Origin: Heterodera schachtii
Lineage: Eukaryota > Nematoda > Chromadorea > Rhabditida > Heteroderidae
Assembly (NCBI GenBank): GCA_023374025.1
Contig: SIJG01000004.1
Coordinates: forward strand, 1,175,226-1,239,225
Reading direction: 5' to 3'
Length of the DNA stretch: 64,000 nucleotides
Positions 16,046-25,339 of the stretch are shown in pieces (position 1 is the first letter of the stretch; every line of letters starts with the position of its first letter). The notes under the pieces were generated by a model. That model had not been told where the DNA came from, did not search any database, and saw only the letters and a program-made list of their open reading frames with translations. The position numbers and the translations under genes were made by a program.

Positions 16046-16352
16046 CTGGTCCTGGTTCCAGCAGGCCTGGGGTTTTGCTGGACTTGGATTTTCCTGGATT
16101 TTTGCCGAGGAAGTCCAAGTCAATTCAAATATAAAAAAAATCTAGGTCCAGGTTTGGCATGAAAACCAGGAATTCTTGGGTAATATGTTAGAACTTGTTA
16201 TTTCGAGTTACCAATTTGATTGCTTTAAAAAAAAAACCTGAAAAAGTCTAGGCCAGACCTGGATCCTGGCCATGACAAGCCTAGATTTTCCTGAATTTTG
16301 TCGAGGAAACCCAGGTCCAAGTCCAACCTGGAATCCAGGCCCAGTTTTTTTT
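16046..16352. repeat. CCTGG-rich dispersed repeat, long copy
   Basis: This carries many CCTGG/CCAGG pentamers in both orientations, for example CCTGGTCCTGGTTCCAG, AGGTCCAGG and AACCTGGAATCCAGG. It contains two similar cores: TTGGATTTTCCTGGATTTTTG, shifted copy at 16080-16105, and TAGATTTTCCTGAATTTTG at 16282-16300. Each core is followed by CGAGGAA and a CCAAGTC/CCAGGTCC block. Shorter relatives lie at 52252-52317 and 62427-62512. No coding capacity is visible. Confidence 0.6.
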
Positions 16353-16446
16353 TTCAAAATGTAGCTCTGATAAAAACGATTATTATAAACATTTTTGTGT
16401 GTGTTAGGGATGTCGCGAATTTTAACTCCCTTTCCCCTCCCTTTTA

Positions 16447-17263
16447 GTGCCATTTTCGTCTTTTTCGCCGTCCCTTCCACTGCTTTTGCTGTGCTGCTTC
16501 TTCTCTGCACTTCTCCTCGGCTCCGTCCCGTCGTTGTGCCATTTGGTCGGCCATGCCGACGGCGACAGCGACGACGACCTTCGCCTGTCGCTGCCGTTTC
16601 TTCTCGCTGCAATTCCGACCAGCTTTTTCTCGCTGAATCTTTTGTCGCCCGTGTACGGCGATCGCGCAGAGATCGAATCGCACATTCGCGAGGGGAGAAA
16701 AGTGTTTGAGCAGCAAAATGAGACAGAGTTGGAACCCATTGTCGCAACGGATGGGCGACGTCTTCGAGGCGTTTGGCTTCTTAGAGTTGGCCGAGTCGTT
16801 GCTGCTTTCGGAGGCATCGCTTCAGAATGTCGGAATGGACAAAGGACAGCAGCAGGGCATGGCACGACTAAAGGTGAATTCTGCTGGGGAAGGACACTTC
16901 GGCACTTTAGTCAAAAAAGCACCGCGGTTGGCCATTTCGGCACTTTGGCCATATTACAAAATGCCATTGAATGTGCTCTTGGTGTCATCTCCATTTTTAT
17001 TATTATTAATTTGAAATTCAAATGTCTAATGTCAGGCACTTGTAAATGCGTGCGTTGACAACCCGTATTACCACGATTTGAGCATTGCTCTGATCGGATT
17101 CATCACCAACATGAAGGACGACCGTACTTTGAAGAACAATCACAAGAAATTGAGAACCATCCCAAACAGAATGTTCAGTTTGCTGCTCTTCGACCGAATT
17201 TACGGGACATTTGAGCAACAAATTGCCGAAATAATCGACCAAAAAGTCCAATTGAACAAATAA
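16447..17263 (+). CDS. Unrecognised protein, gene A (5' end and one splice unresolved)
   Basis: No family recognised. Three pieces look coding. The first (after a CCCTTTTAG acceptor at 16446) is Leu/Phe-rich and then acidic, with the motif HADGDSDDDLRLSLPF, like a signal or membrane segment. The second (about 16706-16871) contains RMGDVFEAFGFLELAESLLL and ends MARLK at a GTGAAT donor. The third (after a TCAG acceptor at 17034) runs ALVNACVDNPYYHDLSIALI to QKVQLNK with stop TAA 17261-17263. Pieces two and three are convincing; how piece one joins piece two (a frame change near 16700) is unclear. No ATG is obvious in the first piece, so a further 5' exon is likely. AATAAA overlaps the stop region. 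Confidence 0.4.
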
Positions 17264-17764
17264 AAATGCCAATTTTGAAAAGTGCCACTTTGTTTTCTTT
17301 AAGATTCATTCTCCACGTGATTTGAGTCGCGCAGAATTTGCCTTAAAATGGCTGAAACAAATGCGAAAAGAGATCAGCAAACGGTACGGATCAGTCCAAT
17401 TCTAAGAGCCTAATTAGGGGAAATCATCCGGGATTTTGCACACATTCCATTGAAATTGAAAGAGAGTTTCTAATTTTCCGTTTTCCTGCCGAAACTCTTG
17501 GAAATTCATTTATTTCGCAATTTATTCTTTCTTTGCTTCTTCGTCTACCGCCTCTTATTAGCTAACAAATAAGTTTGATACACTCACTTTGTATTGGATT
17601 TAATGTTTTCCATTTCTATGGAAATTGTTTCAGTCTCCCCGAAAAAGGGTCCCTTGGCCTGATCACTGATCACTCACTCCATGGGCCCATCCTTCGGCGG
17701 GAGTATTTAGGTGGAGCCTTCCCCAATTTGCCCATTCCCTTTTGATGACCCGATTGAAAATTCA
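17264..17764. other. Spacer between genes A and B
   Basis: A possible first exon of gene B starts with ATG at 17348 (MAETNAKRDQQT) and ends at a GTACGG donor, but its phase does not fit the next exon directly. Otherwise AT-rich with no visible feature. Confidence 0.3.
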
Positions 17765-19268
17765 GTTACGAGCTGAATGAAGCGGAGATGAAGCATTTGT
17801 TGACAGAGAAAAGCAGAGATTTGGAGGGACTGATCAATCGGACGGAAAGCGAACGGAAAAAGGCGAGGGAACGGCTGGGGAAAGCGTTCACACGGAAAAT
17901 GGAAAAGACGCGTGACAAATCGGCACGAAATGAGGCGGCGAATTCGCACTTGGGCCAATTGGGCACGGTGGACAAAACGCACGGAGAAACGTCGCAACGA
18001 TTCGGCGCGGCAATGCGAAATGGGCACGAAATTGGACGAATCATTGGCGAAATGGGCGGCACGGGCGATTGGGTGGTGACGGTGGTGCGGGCACAGATCA
18101 AACTCAGTCTGGCGATCAACGAGCAGCGGGGGGAGGAGGAGGAAGGCAAAACGCCAAACGATGGCACGTTTTTATGGGGGCAAAAAAACAATAACGACAA
18201 AAAGGGGAGGAAATTTTGGAGATAAAATCAAAAGAAATTGGCCCATTTTTAATTGATTGATTAATTAGGTGGACAAGCGTCTTCTTCTTCTTCTTCTTCT
18301 CGCTCCTCTTCTCCAAATAACAACAGCAATTCTTCTTCCGCTGCTTTAATTCTTTCCGAATTTCTTCGGCAAAATGCCATTACCGTCGAAAAAAATGGCG
18401 GTGTAATTTTCGACGCCAGCGAAGCGCTCGGCAACTTCCTCACTCATTACGGTTACAGTAACCTGCGCAGAGAACTTTCCAACATTTACACAAATCAGTC
18501 AAATGATGGTTGGCACAGAGGGGGCCGCCGATCGCTGATGCGCACTCACCGATTGATCAAGCCAAAATTGGATGCCGAAATGGGCAGAATTTGGGAATAT
18601 GGCAACTATTTGAAGGCATTTGGACAAATATTTGAGGAAACGGTGGCCAAAATTGAACAAATCGGCGCCTTTGTGCTGTATTTGTACCTTTACAAGTCGT
18701 TGTTGAACCAACATTTGTTTGGATGGACTGAAAAGGCCAAAAGTTGGATTAATTTTTAATTTGTGCGTTTTTAGGAATTTCCAAAATTTCAGAGGCAATT
18801 CCAATTTTGTACGCAAAATTTATGTGCCCGGAGGAATTCATTGGCTATTGGCTTGACCAAATGAGCGAAAGTCTTTGTAGGAAAGTGAAAAAGGCGAAAA
18901 GAGAGCTGAAGGAACTGTTGATGGGGGACAGGGAAAAGCTGAGCGAAATGGAAAAAATTGCGAGGGGACAAATTAATGGACAAAGTTTGGCACAAAATGC
19001 CAACCGAGCAATTGTAGTCTATGAGAAAAAGCCAAACTTGAAAAAAGCCGAAAATTATTTGCTGAGAATTGGCAAAAAGCTGGAAGGAAAATTGCACAAG
19101 AAAATGCCATCGCTGAGCCAAACGGACGGCACAATTGGGAGAAGCCAACGGATGACGACGACGACTTCGGCATTCCCGCAGGGAAAAATGGGCGAAATGC
19201 CACCAAATTGGCACGAAATTGAGAAGGCCATGAAACTAAACGTGGAGGTGACCATAATCCTGGTATAA
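17765..19268 (+). CDS. Unrecognised charged, helix-rich protein, gene B
   Basis: No family recognised. Exon block 1 (17765 to about 18200, after an AATTCAG acceptor) is very charged and predicted helical, with YELNEAEMKHLLTEKS, GLINRTESERKKARERLGKA and a more hydrophobic DWVVTVVRAQIKLSLAI. Exon block 2 (18268 to about 18758) opens with a Ser run encoded by a CTT/TCT repeat, then ALILSEFLRQNAI and KLDAEMGRIWEYGNYLKAF. Exon block 3 (after ATTTCAG at 18792) has KFMCPEEFIGYWLDQMSESL, then a Lys-rich helical stretch, and ends NVEVTIILV at TAA 19266-19268. No signal peptide is seen in the visible part. The 5' end and the junction between blocks 1 and 2 are unresolved. It lies head-to-tail behind gene A, 500 bp away. 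Confidence 0.4.
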
Positions 19269-19630
19269 TCTTGTTAATGATGAAACCAAATTGATTTCCC
19301 TTCCATTCTCTCCCGGTGCTTCTGTTGAAACATTTTGTCGTTTAAAAAGATAATTCTATCAATGTGCATACCGTATTCAAAGTTGCGTTCGGCTACTGTA
19401 TGGAAAGGCAAAAGGGCGATACCGTAACGGACATGGCATCGAATTGCTCAAATTTATTCGAGCGTATGAAATGAAAAATTAACAATCGAAACGCAAATAA
19501 TTTTATTCAGAGAAAAAAATTTATTTTACGACTTGGAGATTTTCTCTATTCTAAGGAACAATTTCCATCGTTTTCGCCGATTTGTCTGTCGTTCATTTGT
19601 CCGTCCTCCAATTTCTTTTCTTTTGTCGGC

Positions 19631-19783
19631 TTATTTTCCGTACCATTTCGGCAAATCGTTGGTGTCTTTGACGACGACTTGGCGCTTCGAAATTCGCACA
19701 AAATCGGCACGGGGAAAAGCGTCGACGGAAGCGAAGAGCAAAAAGAGCAGTGAAAGGACAGAAAACAGAAGGGAAAAGCGCAT
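19631..19783 (-). CDS. Secreted peptide precursor, neuropeptide-like (50 aa)
   Basis: A single-exon ORF of 50 residues. Residues 1-22 (MRFSLLFSVLSLLFLLFASV plus DA) form a textbook signal peptide. The mature part begins FPRADFVRIS, followed by the dibasic pair KR at residues 33-34, then QVVVKDTNDLPKWY and a terminal GK. Cleavage at KR and trimming of the last Lys would leave Gly as an amide donor, so the product may be a 14-residue amidated peptide with an N-terminal Gln able to cyclise. That processing is inferred from general neuropeptide rules. ATG is at 19783; a TCTAAG acceptor about 30 bp upstream could receive a spliced leader. I cannot name a known family. A small secreted effector or antimicrobial peptide is the alternative. 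Confidence 0.6.
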   Translation of the reverse strand: MRFSLLFSVLSLLFLLFASVDAFPRADFVRISKRQVVVKDTNDLPKWYGK

Positions 19784-20705
19784 TTTAGCAGAGCGAAAAT
19801 GGGAAATTGTCCTTAGAAAAGAAAATTTAAAAAAATGATTAATCCGTTGGAATTGGCAAATTTTAATGGGCAAAAGTTCAATTTTAAGCACCAAAACCAA
19901 ATTTGGACACAGTTTTTTGAGAAAATCAAACGCAGGCACGCGGGTTCGAACTTCCGCAGGCGACACCAAAAACTGACCCATGGCACGAATCACCGCACCA
20001 CCCAATTGAGCTGTTGGTTCAAATCCGTGTGACTGCGTTTGCTTTTTCGGAGATTTAAAAAATAATTAAAAAGTGCGCTAAAACATTGACTGATTTTTAT
20101 GCATGAATAAAAAGGAATTTGAAAGAACAATTCAAAATTCGTTTCATTCTTCGGTGACCGAAAATCGACCGCAGCAACGGACAGTTGGACAAACAGAGAA
20201 AACGGAAGGAAATGGAGCGGAACAGAAACAATTCATCATTTTTATTCCCGTCTCCTAGGCAGGGTTAATTAACTAATTAATTAACTGTTGCTTATTCAGT
20301 CCGAATGCTCCCTTTTGTACCTTTTTCTACGCGACTTTTCCCTTTTGCATTTTTCCGATTTCCAAAATTTGGACCTTTCACAAACGATTCCTTCCTTCCT
20401 TACCCTTCACATCAATCACCTCCACCAAAAGGAAGGTTTAAACTTTAAAGTTTGATTTTTTTTGCAGATTTGCAAAATAAAGCAAATCGATCATTTAATT
20501 TTCTTCAGAAATGAGGGTTGTTTAAAGGTTGATTAATATTATTAATTATGGTAGAATTTAGGGTTAATTTTTATTTTCTGGATAAGTGATTTGTCCACAG
20601 TTCAGATAGAGTGAATGAGTCAATGAAAAATAAAAAATGAACAAATTAAGGCAAATTTGCGTCCGTCAGTCAGTTTTAAATTTCTGTCCTTCCTTCAGCA
20701 GTCCG
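19784..20705. other. Intergenic, nothing identified
   Basis: AT-rich DNA with homopurine/homopyrimidine patches, upstream of the small peptide gene and downstream of the gene at 20706. No ORF with coding character and no repeat shared with the rest of the window. One tRNA B-box-like GGGTTCGAAC at about 19944 does not build a cloverleaf. Confidence 0.4.
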
Positions 20706-21525
20706 TCACTTTGCCGTCATTGTTTTGTTCGCGAGTTCCATCTTCAAAAATCGTATTAGAAAAGCCAAATGAGTCCCGCCTAATTCCCAATTGGTTTTCC
20801 AAATTGAAATTCGCTCTCCCACCTGAGCACCGATGATCAGAATGTCGTCCGATGAGTACACTCCGTCCGAGGGAACTTTGACCGGAACAGTGAGCGTTTC
20901 GTAGCGAAAAGAGCGGTCAAATTGGGCCGGCACGGCCTAAACAAATGAAAAAGCATTCGAAAATGGCACCAAAAAGATTCCAAATTCAGTACAGGCATAA
21001 AATCCGACAGTTTGACCATTGCGTCGGCGTCCATTTGGCCAAAGTCGGGCGGCGTCACCGCCCGGCGGACGAACTCGCGCACTCTCTGCTCATCCTTCTC
21101 CCGACGCTTTTTGGTCGCCAAATATTTGGCCGCCGCTTGTTTCTGTGCGATTTTGTTGAAGGTGGCCTCTCGGATGAGCAACTGCGGATCCATCCGATAA
21201 ACTCTGATGAGAAAGGAAGGGGAAATTAACCAAGAAAAAGACAAATCATTTGGGACCAATGGTAAAACGTAATTAAATGGAAGTTCAACTGAATTTCACG
21301 CAACTTTCCCATTTGAACATCGTAATAAGCCAATTGGTCATTTCCAACAAAAATTGAACTGTTCGCGTCACTCTCAACTCACAGTGGCGTCTGCTTTTGT
21401 TCTTTGGCCCGTTGCTGTTCGTCAACAATTTTCGCAGCAGTGACCATTTGAATCAGTGACAACGGATGGACTCGCTGCGGCTGAGGCGCGGGCCGATCGA
21501 AACGGAAGGGACGCGTGGCAAGCAT
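20706..21525 (-). CDS. Unrecognised conserved-looking basic protein
   Basis: Four exons. ATG 21525 follows a CCCAAAAG acceptor by two bases, a typical trans-splice start. The N-terminus (MLATRPFRFDRPAPQPQ) is Arg-rich without acids, like a mitochondrial presequence. Next come SLIQMVTAAKIVDEQQRAKE, then a long basic helix (EATFNKIAQKQAAAKYLATK, KKRREKDEQRVREFVRRAV), then TPPDFGQMDADAMVKLSDF. Exon 3 has AVPAQFDRSFRYETLTVPVK and VYSSDDILIIGAQ. A phase-0 intron precedes the last exon, MELANKTMTAK, with TGA at 20706-20708. The length, about 150 residues, and composition would suit a mitochondrial ribosomal or assembly protein, but that is only a guess. It lies 276 bp downstream of the next gene on the same strand, so the two may form an operon. 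Confidence 0.55.
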
Positions 21526-21801
21526 ATCTTTTGGGAAAAGAGGAGGAAAACAGAAATTATCAGAACAAATAGATAAAATAATAGGTAATTAGTTGATGGA
21601 AAACGAATAAACGAAAAAATGGAACTAAAAATTAATAAATGATTTTGGAAAAATAACAGAAACACAGAGTTACTTACACAAATGAACTGACCAGAACAAA
21701 ACAATGCTAACAAAGCAAAAATGGCCAAAATATAATGATAAGCAGATTAAAATAAACATAACAGTTACAGCACAACCAAAGCCAAATGAAAGGAAAAAAA
21801 C

Positions 21802-23428
21802 TCAAAAGTTGAAATCGAAAAGAGCGCCTCCTTCAGTCACTTCCTTGCTGAACTCGTCCGGCTTGCCCAAGAAAGCATTGAAATTGAAATCGCTCTGACT
21901 GTCCCCCGGGCCGTCCGCCTGCGGCTTCTGAGGCCCCTTCTTCTGGCCGGGCCCTGCCAGAGTGGTCATGAACGAGCCGAAGTTGAAAGAGCCTTCCGTG
22001 GCGCTCTGATCGGCGCCGCCTTCGCCCCCGAAGAAGTCGAACAGCGCCTGCTGGTCGCCGTCGTCGCAGCCGCGCGGCGCAGAAACGGGAGGGAGCGGCG
22101 TGGCAAAAACGTGTTGCTGACTCTCTCTGTCCATGAGCAGTTGCTGCGGCATCTGTTCGGCGTCACTTGGGCTGTGCTCCTCCACCTCCACAATACGCAG
22201 CAGCTTTTGCTGTCCCACCACGACAATGTCATTTTGGGTGTCCATGTCCAACTGTTGCGGTTGCTGAATTGCGTTCGCTTCGTTTCGCTTGTCCTCCATT
22301 CGCTGCTCTCCGCCGATGGTTTCGTTCCGACTTTCTTGCTCCATGCGTTGTTCATGAGATTCAATTGCGGCCTCCACTATGGTCGTGTCCTGTTCCTAAA
22401 GACGTAATAGTTTGAACCAATCCCAAATCAAAAGCTAACCCCTGAATTGCGAATTTCCTCGTCGCTCATCGACGACAGCTTTTCCTTCAGCTAAATATCG
22501 TAAAATTGCCGAATTACTGCTTCCAATCCATGACTTTCACCTGTTTTGCCTTCTTCTGTTCCTTTTTCAGCAGCTGACAAACTTTTCCCGATTGTTTTGA
22601 GTAATTGGCGAGCGAATAAACGAATGTTTTGAACGGCAACTTGGCATGCAATTCCGCTGAATTTTGGTGTCCGTTAAACAACAAAATGACATTTCGTACC
22701 TTCCAATTTGATCTTTGAAATGGCGTTGATGTACTCGGCGATCTGTTCACGGAACTTCGCCAACTCGTCGTCGTACTTCTTGAACTCCCTCTGAATCTCT
22801 CGCTTCTCCGGCAGCCACGGCGCATTGGCCAAGTCGGAGTAAAAGTTGCCGAATGTCTTTTCGGCCTTCTCAATGTCGCGGTCGAGTGAATTCTGAAAGC
22901 AAACGGTGCCAATTCTCCCCATTCTTACGCTGTGCTTCACCTGATGAAGCATGCCAACCATTTTATGGATTTCCTCCTTCAATGCCATTTTGCGCTTCAG
23001 CTCGAGCTTTACTCTGAAAGTGTGTCCTATTGTGTCAATTTCTCAACGCTGCATTTACTTGTTGACGTGCCAAGCCGCGTACTGCTCCGCCTTCATGACG
23101 TCCTCAACGTGCTGCTTCAGCATTTCCGTGTTCGCCAACTCTCTCCCACGTTCAATGCGAGTCGACCCCAAATTTTCGGTGAACTCTAAAACGAAAACGT
23201 AATAGTAAAAAGAACTAAAAACTGAAACTTTGGTTGACGATCTTCGCCAAAATGATTTTGCGCTTCAATTGCTCCCTTTGGTTAACTAAAATTGGGTTTG
23301 TTATTAAATTAATTCAATTCAACATTCATTAATTTGGCAATCATTCAATTCATTCCATTAAACTTTCTGATAAACTCACTCGCTTCCTTGACACTTCGCA
23401 GAAGTTGTTCTTCGTCTTGTTTTTGCAT
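21802..23428 (-). CDS. Coiled-coil protein with C-terminal FxF motifs
   Basis: Not recognised. ATG 23428 directly follows an ATCAACAG acceptor, which supports trans-splicing. Short exons encode coiled-coil segments: MQKQDEEQLLRSVKEA, QREQLKRKIILAKIV, ANTEMLKQHVEDVMKAEQYA, KMALKEEIHKMVGMLHQVKH, NSLDRDIEKAEKTFGNFYSD and EIQREFKKYDDELAKFREQI. The C-terminal third is acidic and Gln-rich. It ends with repeated aromatic motifs in disordered sequence (LFDFFGG, SFNFGSF, DFNFNAFLG, ALFDFNF) before TGA 21802. FxF-type motifs often bind adaptor or transport proteins, so a scaffold for membrane traffic or a spindle/cilium coiled-coil protein are both possible. It is probably the first gene of a pair with 20706-21525. 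Confidence 0.6.
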
Positions 23429-23654
23429 CTGTTGATTTTGAATGTTTTGAATCAAATACCAATTTGGTAGATTTATAATTTGTGCTGTTTTTAATTGAGA
23501 TTGAAATTTAAAAAAATGAAAAAAAGGGAAACTTTTTTTCGTCTTACTGATTTTCTTTAAATATTCGCAAATGCTAATTAATTTGATTATAAAGATACAA
23601 AATCACTTTGGACATTTAGAATCAATAGAAAAATCAACAGTTTTAGCATTTTGG

Positions 23655-23790
23655 TTGAAATCGGCGGTTTACGACTTGAGTTATAACATAATTTAATTTT
23701 AAAATTTCCAAACTTTTTTCTGAGATGTCAAATTGCTTAGAATTCACTTAGAAAATTCTCCTTTTAACTATCTTTTTTAGATACTAAAAT
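23655..23790. repeat. Partial left arm of fold-back element
   Basis: GGCGG..ACTTGAGTT, CTTAGAA and TTTTTTAGATACTAAAATTT match the left arm of the complete element at 24839-25339 in the same order. The copy stops abruptly at ACTAAAATTT, where a GC-rich palindromic cluster begins. Confidence 0.7.
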
Positions 23791-23796
23791 TTAGAG

Positions 23797-23842
23797 ATCG
23801 GACACGGGCCCGTGCACGGGTTTTCACGGGCCCGTAGCCCGT
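23797..23842. repeat. GC-rich nested palindrome cluster (CACGGGCCCGTG)
   Basis: The 12-base palindrome CACGGGCCCGTG occurs at about 23804, followed by a CACGGG half-site, then CACGGGCCCGT again at about 23826 and a closing AGCCCGT. It is sharply GC-rich inside AT-rich DNA and sits exactly where the fold-back arm is interrupted. Confidence 0.7.
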
Positions 23843-23880
23843 ACTAAGAACGCTGAATTCAACTAAAAAACGAAATGACA

Positions 23881-24116
23881 AGTAGCGAAGGTGAAAAGGA
23901 TGAATTACGCATTCTCTTATATATCAAATGAAATTTGGCAAAATGTTGGGTTAAAGAATTGTCGCGGATGACATTGTATAAAAGGAGCGGACATTCGCAT
24001 TTTGACTCACTTCCCAATAATAAAATAATCTCAACGACGATAATTGCGCAACACCTTCAACCCACACATCTTCCACACACGTCAACTTCGACCGCGCTTG
24101 TTCTCCAATCAACCAA
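23881..24116 (+). promoter_or_regulatory. TATA promoter and 5' leader of the small secreted-protein gene
   Basis: A TATA box, TATAAAAGG, at 23977-23985 lies 140 bp before the ATG at 24117. The whole block, from AGTAGCGAAGGTGAAAAGGA to GTCAACTTCGACC, is repeated at 63790-64000 with about 93% identity by eye. Conservation runs through the TATA box, the presumed start site and the leader (CTCAACGACGATAATTGCGC), so this is a duplicated promoter unit, not only a shared motif. Confidence 0.75.
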
Positions 24117-24353
24117 ATGAGCTTCTTCTTCTACCTGATCGTTGCTGCGGCACTGTTCGGCGGTGGAATGGTGCGTTTGCTCATTCCGATTTGTTGTTCC
24201 ATCAATCATTTTAACGGTTTTGTTTTCCCTTTTCAGTTCGTTGGCATGTCACTTGGCGGCAAAAAGTCATCGGATGGAGCGAGCGGCGGCGGCGCGAAGA
24301 AGGAGAAGAAGCACAAAGGATCGAAGAGCTCCAGCAGTGAGAAGAGCCAATGA
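24117..24353 (+). CDS. Small secreted Lys/Ser-rich protein (56 aa, 2 exons)
   Basis: Exon 1 (24117-24170) encodes MSFFFYLIVAAALFGGGM, a signal peptide or short membrane anchor. A 66-bp GT...CAG intron follows. Exon 2 (24237-24353) starts FVGMSLGGKK and continues with a Gly/Ser segment and a basic tail (KKEKKHKGSKSSSSEKSQ), ending at TGA 24351-24353. The basic tail resembles a nuclear-localisation or nucleic-acid-binding stretch, but could also be a charged secreted peptide. The intron is a multiple of three without a stop, so a 78-residue read-through form is possible. Signal peptide, basic low-complexity body and a strong TATA promoter would fit a secreted effector-type gene; that is inference. 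No known family recognised. Its promoter has a twin at the window end. Confidence 0.68.
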   Translation: MSFFFYLIVAAALFGGGMVRLLIPICCSINHFNGFVFPFQFVGMSLGGKKSSDGASGGGAKKEKKHKGSKSSSSEKSQ

Positions 24354-24619
24354 TGCCGCCGCAGTACACGAGGACGGACGAACGATGGAATGGCCAACAA
24401 ACAATTCCCCTCCCAAACCGATGCTTTCCCCAAAATTATATGTTGTTACCCCTATCATTTGTGTTTTATCACTGTCTGTAAGCAAATATTGCGCTTTCCA
24501 TACCAGTGATCATATTGTTCTAATTGTATTGATGTGTTCTATATGTGTGCACATGTATTTATGTATGTATGTCTGGTCCAATGTAACTCCGTTTCATTGT
24601 ATATATGTAAAATTTGAAC

Positions 24620-24625
24620 AATAAA
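24620..24625 (+). terminator. Polyadenylation signal AATAAA
   Basis: AATAAA about 270 bp after the stop codon of the small secreted-protein gene, at the end of an AT-rich 3' UTR. Confidence 0.5.
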
Positions 24626-24838
24626 TGAATTATCGCTGTAGAATTGAATTTTGATGGTAATTGTGGCAATTGTATGTGTAGGGTAGGGGGTCGACAAAAA
24701 TAGAGTAGGGCCAAAAATTGTTTTTTATTGCAAAACCAAAGGTGGGACCCTTGATTTGCAAAGAAACAAATATTTTTTTTATGAAAAAAACGATTCTATT
24801 GCAGTTACGCGTCCAAACGACTTTTACCCGTCCAATCA

Positions 24839-25339
24839 CAAAACGGCGGCCTAGGACTTGAGTTGTAACGTAATGAAAATTTGAAAGTCACACAACTTTT
24901 TTGTAAAAATTCAAATCACTTAGTTTTTGCTTTGAAAAAATTCTTCTTTTAATACACTTTTTTAAGATACTAAAATTGTTCGGCTTTGTTAGGGATGAAG
25001 AGAGTTATGGCTGATCAAAAAATATTGCAAAAAAGGCATTTACCAGTGTATTTTTTGAATTAGCGCGCAGAAATTTATGCCAACTATGTAAAGCCAAAAG
25101 CGTAATTGGCGTAATTTAACGCACTAATTCAAAATTTAAGCTTGCCTTTTTTGTATTTTTTATTTTAATCAGCCATAACTCGCTTCATCCCTAACAAAAC
25201 GAAAAAATTTGATATCTAAAAAAGATTTTGAAAAGGAGAATTTTTATAAGCAAATTCTAAGCAATTCGGTGCATATGAAAAAGTTGTGAGTCTTTCAAAT
25301 TTTTATCACGCTATAACTTAAGTACCAGGCCGCTGTTTC
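24839..25339. repeat. Complete fold-back (long terminal inverted repeat) element, ~500 bp
   Basis: The left half (24839 to about 25075) and the reverse complement of the right half (about 25105-25339) align over roughly 230 bp. Shared blocks are AAAC.GCGGCCT at the ends, then ACTT.AGTT, AAATTTGAAAG, TTGTTAGGGATGAAG, GAGTTATGGCTGAT, CAAAAAAGGCA and GAATTAG.GC near the centre. About 75-80% of arm bases pair. There is no ORF of note, so this is a non-autonomous MITE-like element. A target-site duplication is not obvious. Partial copies lie at 5677-5930 and 23655-23790. Confidence 0.85.

Larger units (their letters stand above)
15061..16390. other. Intergenic low-complexity DNA
   Basis: Upstream of the ABC gene. 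It holds purine-rich A/G runs, G homopolymers (15353-15371 and near 15463), an ATA/TAT microsatellite and a CCTGG-rich dispersed repeat (the last two entered separately). No supported gene lies here. Confidence 0.5.

Noticed and set aside
19936..19967. tRNA-like B-box GGGTTCGAACTT
   Set aside because: The T-stem does not pair on either strand and no A-box or acceptor stem fits around it. Other B-box-like words (about 14793 and 20010) fail in the same way.
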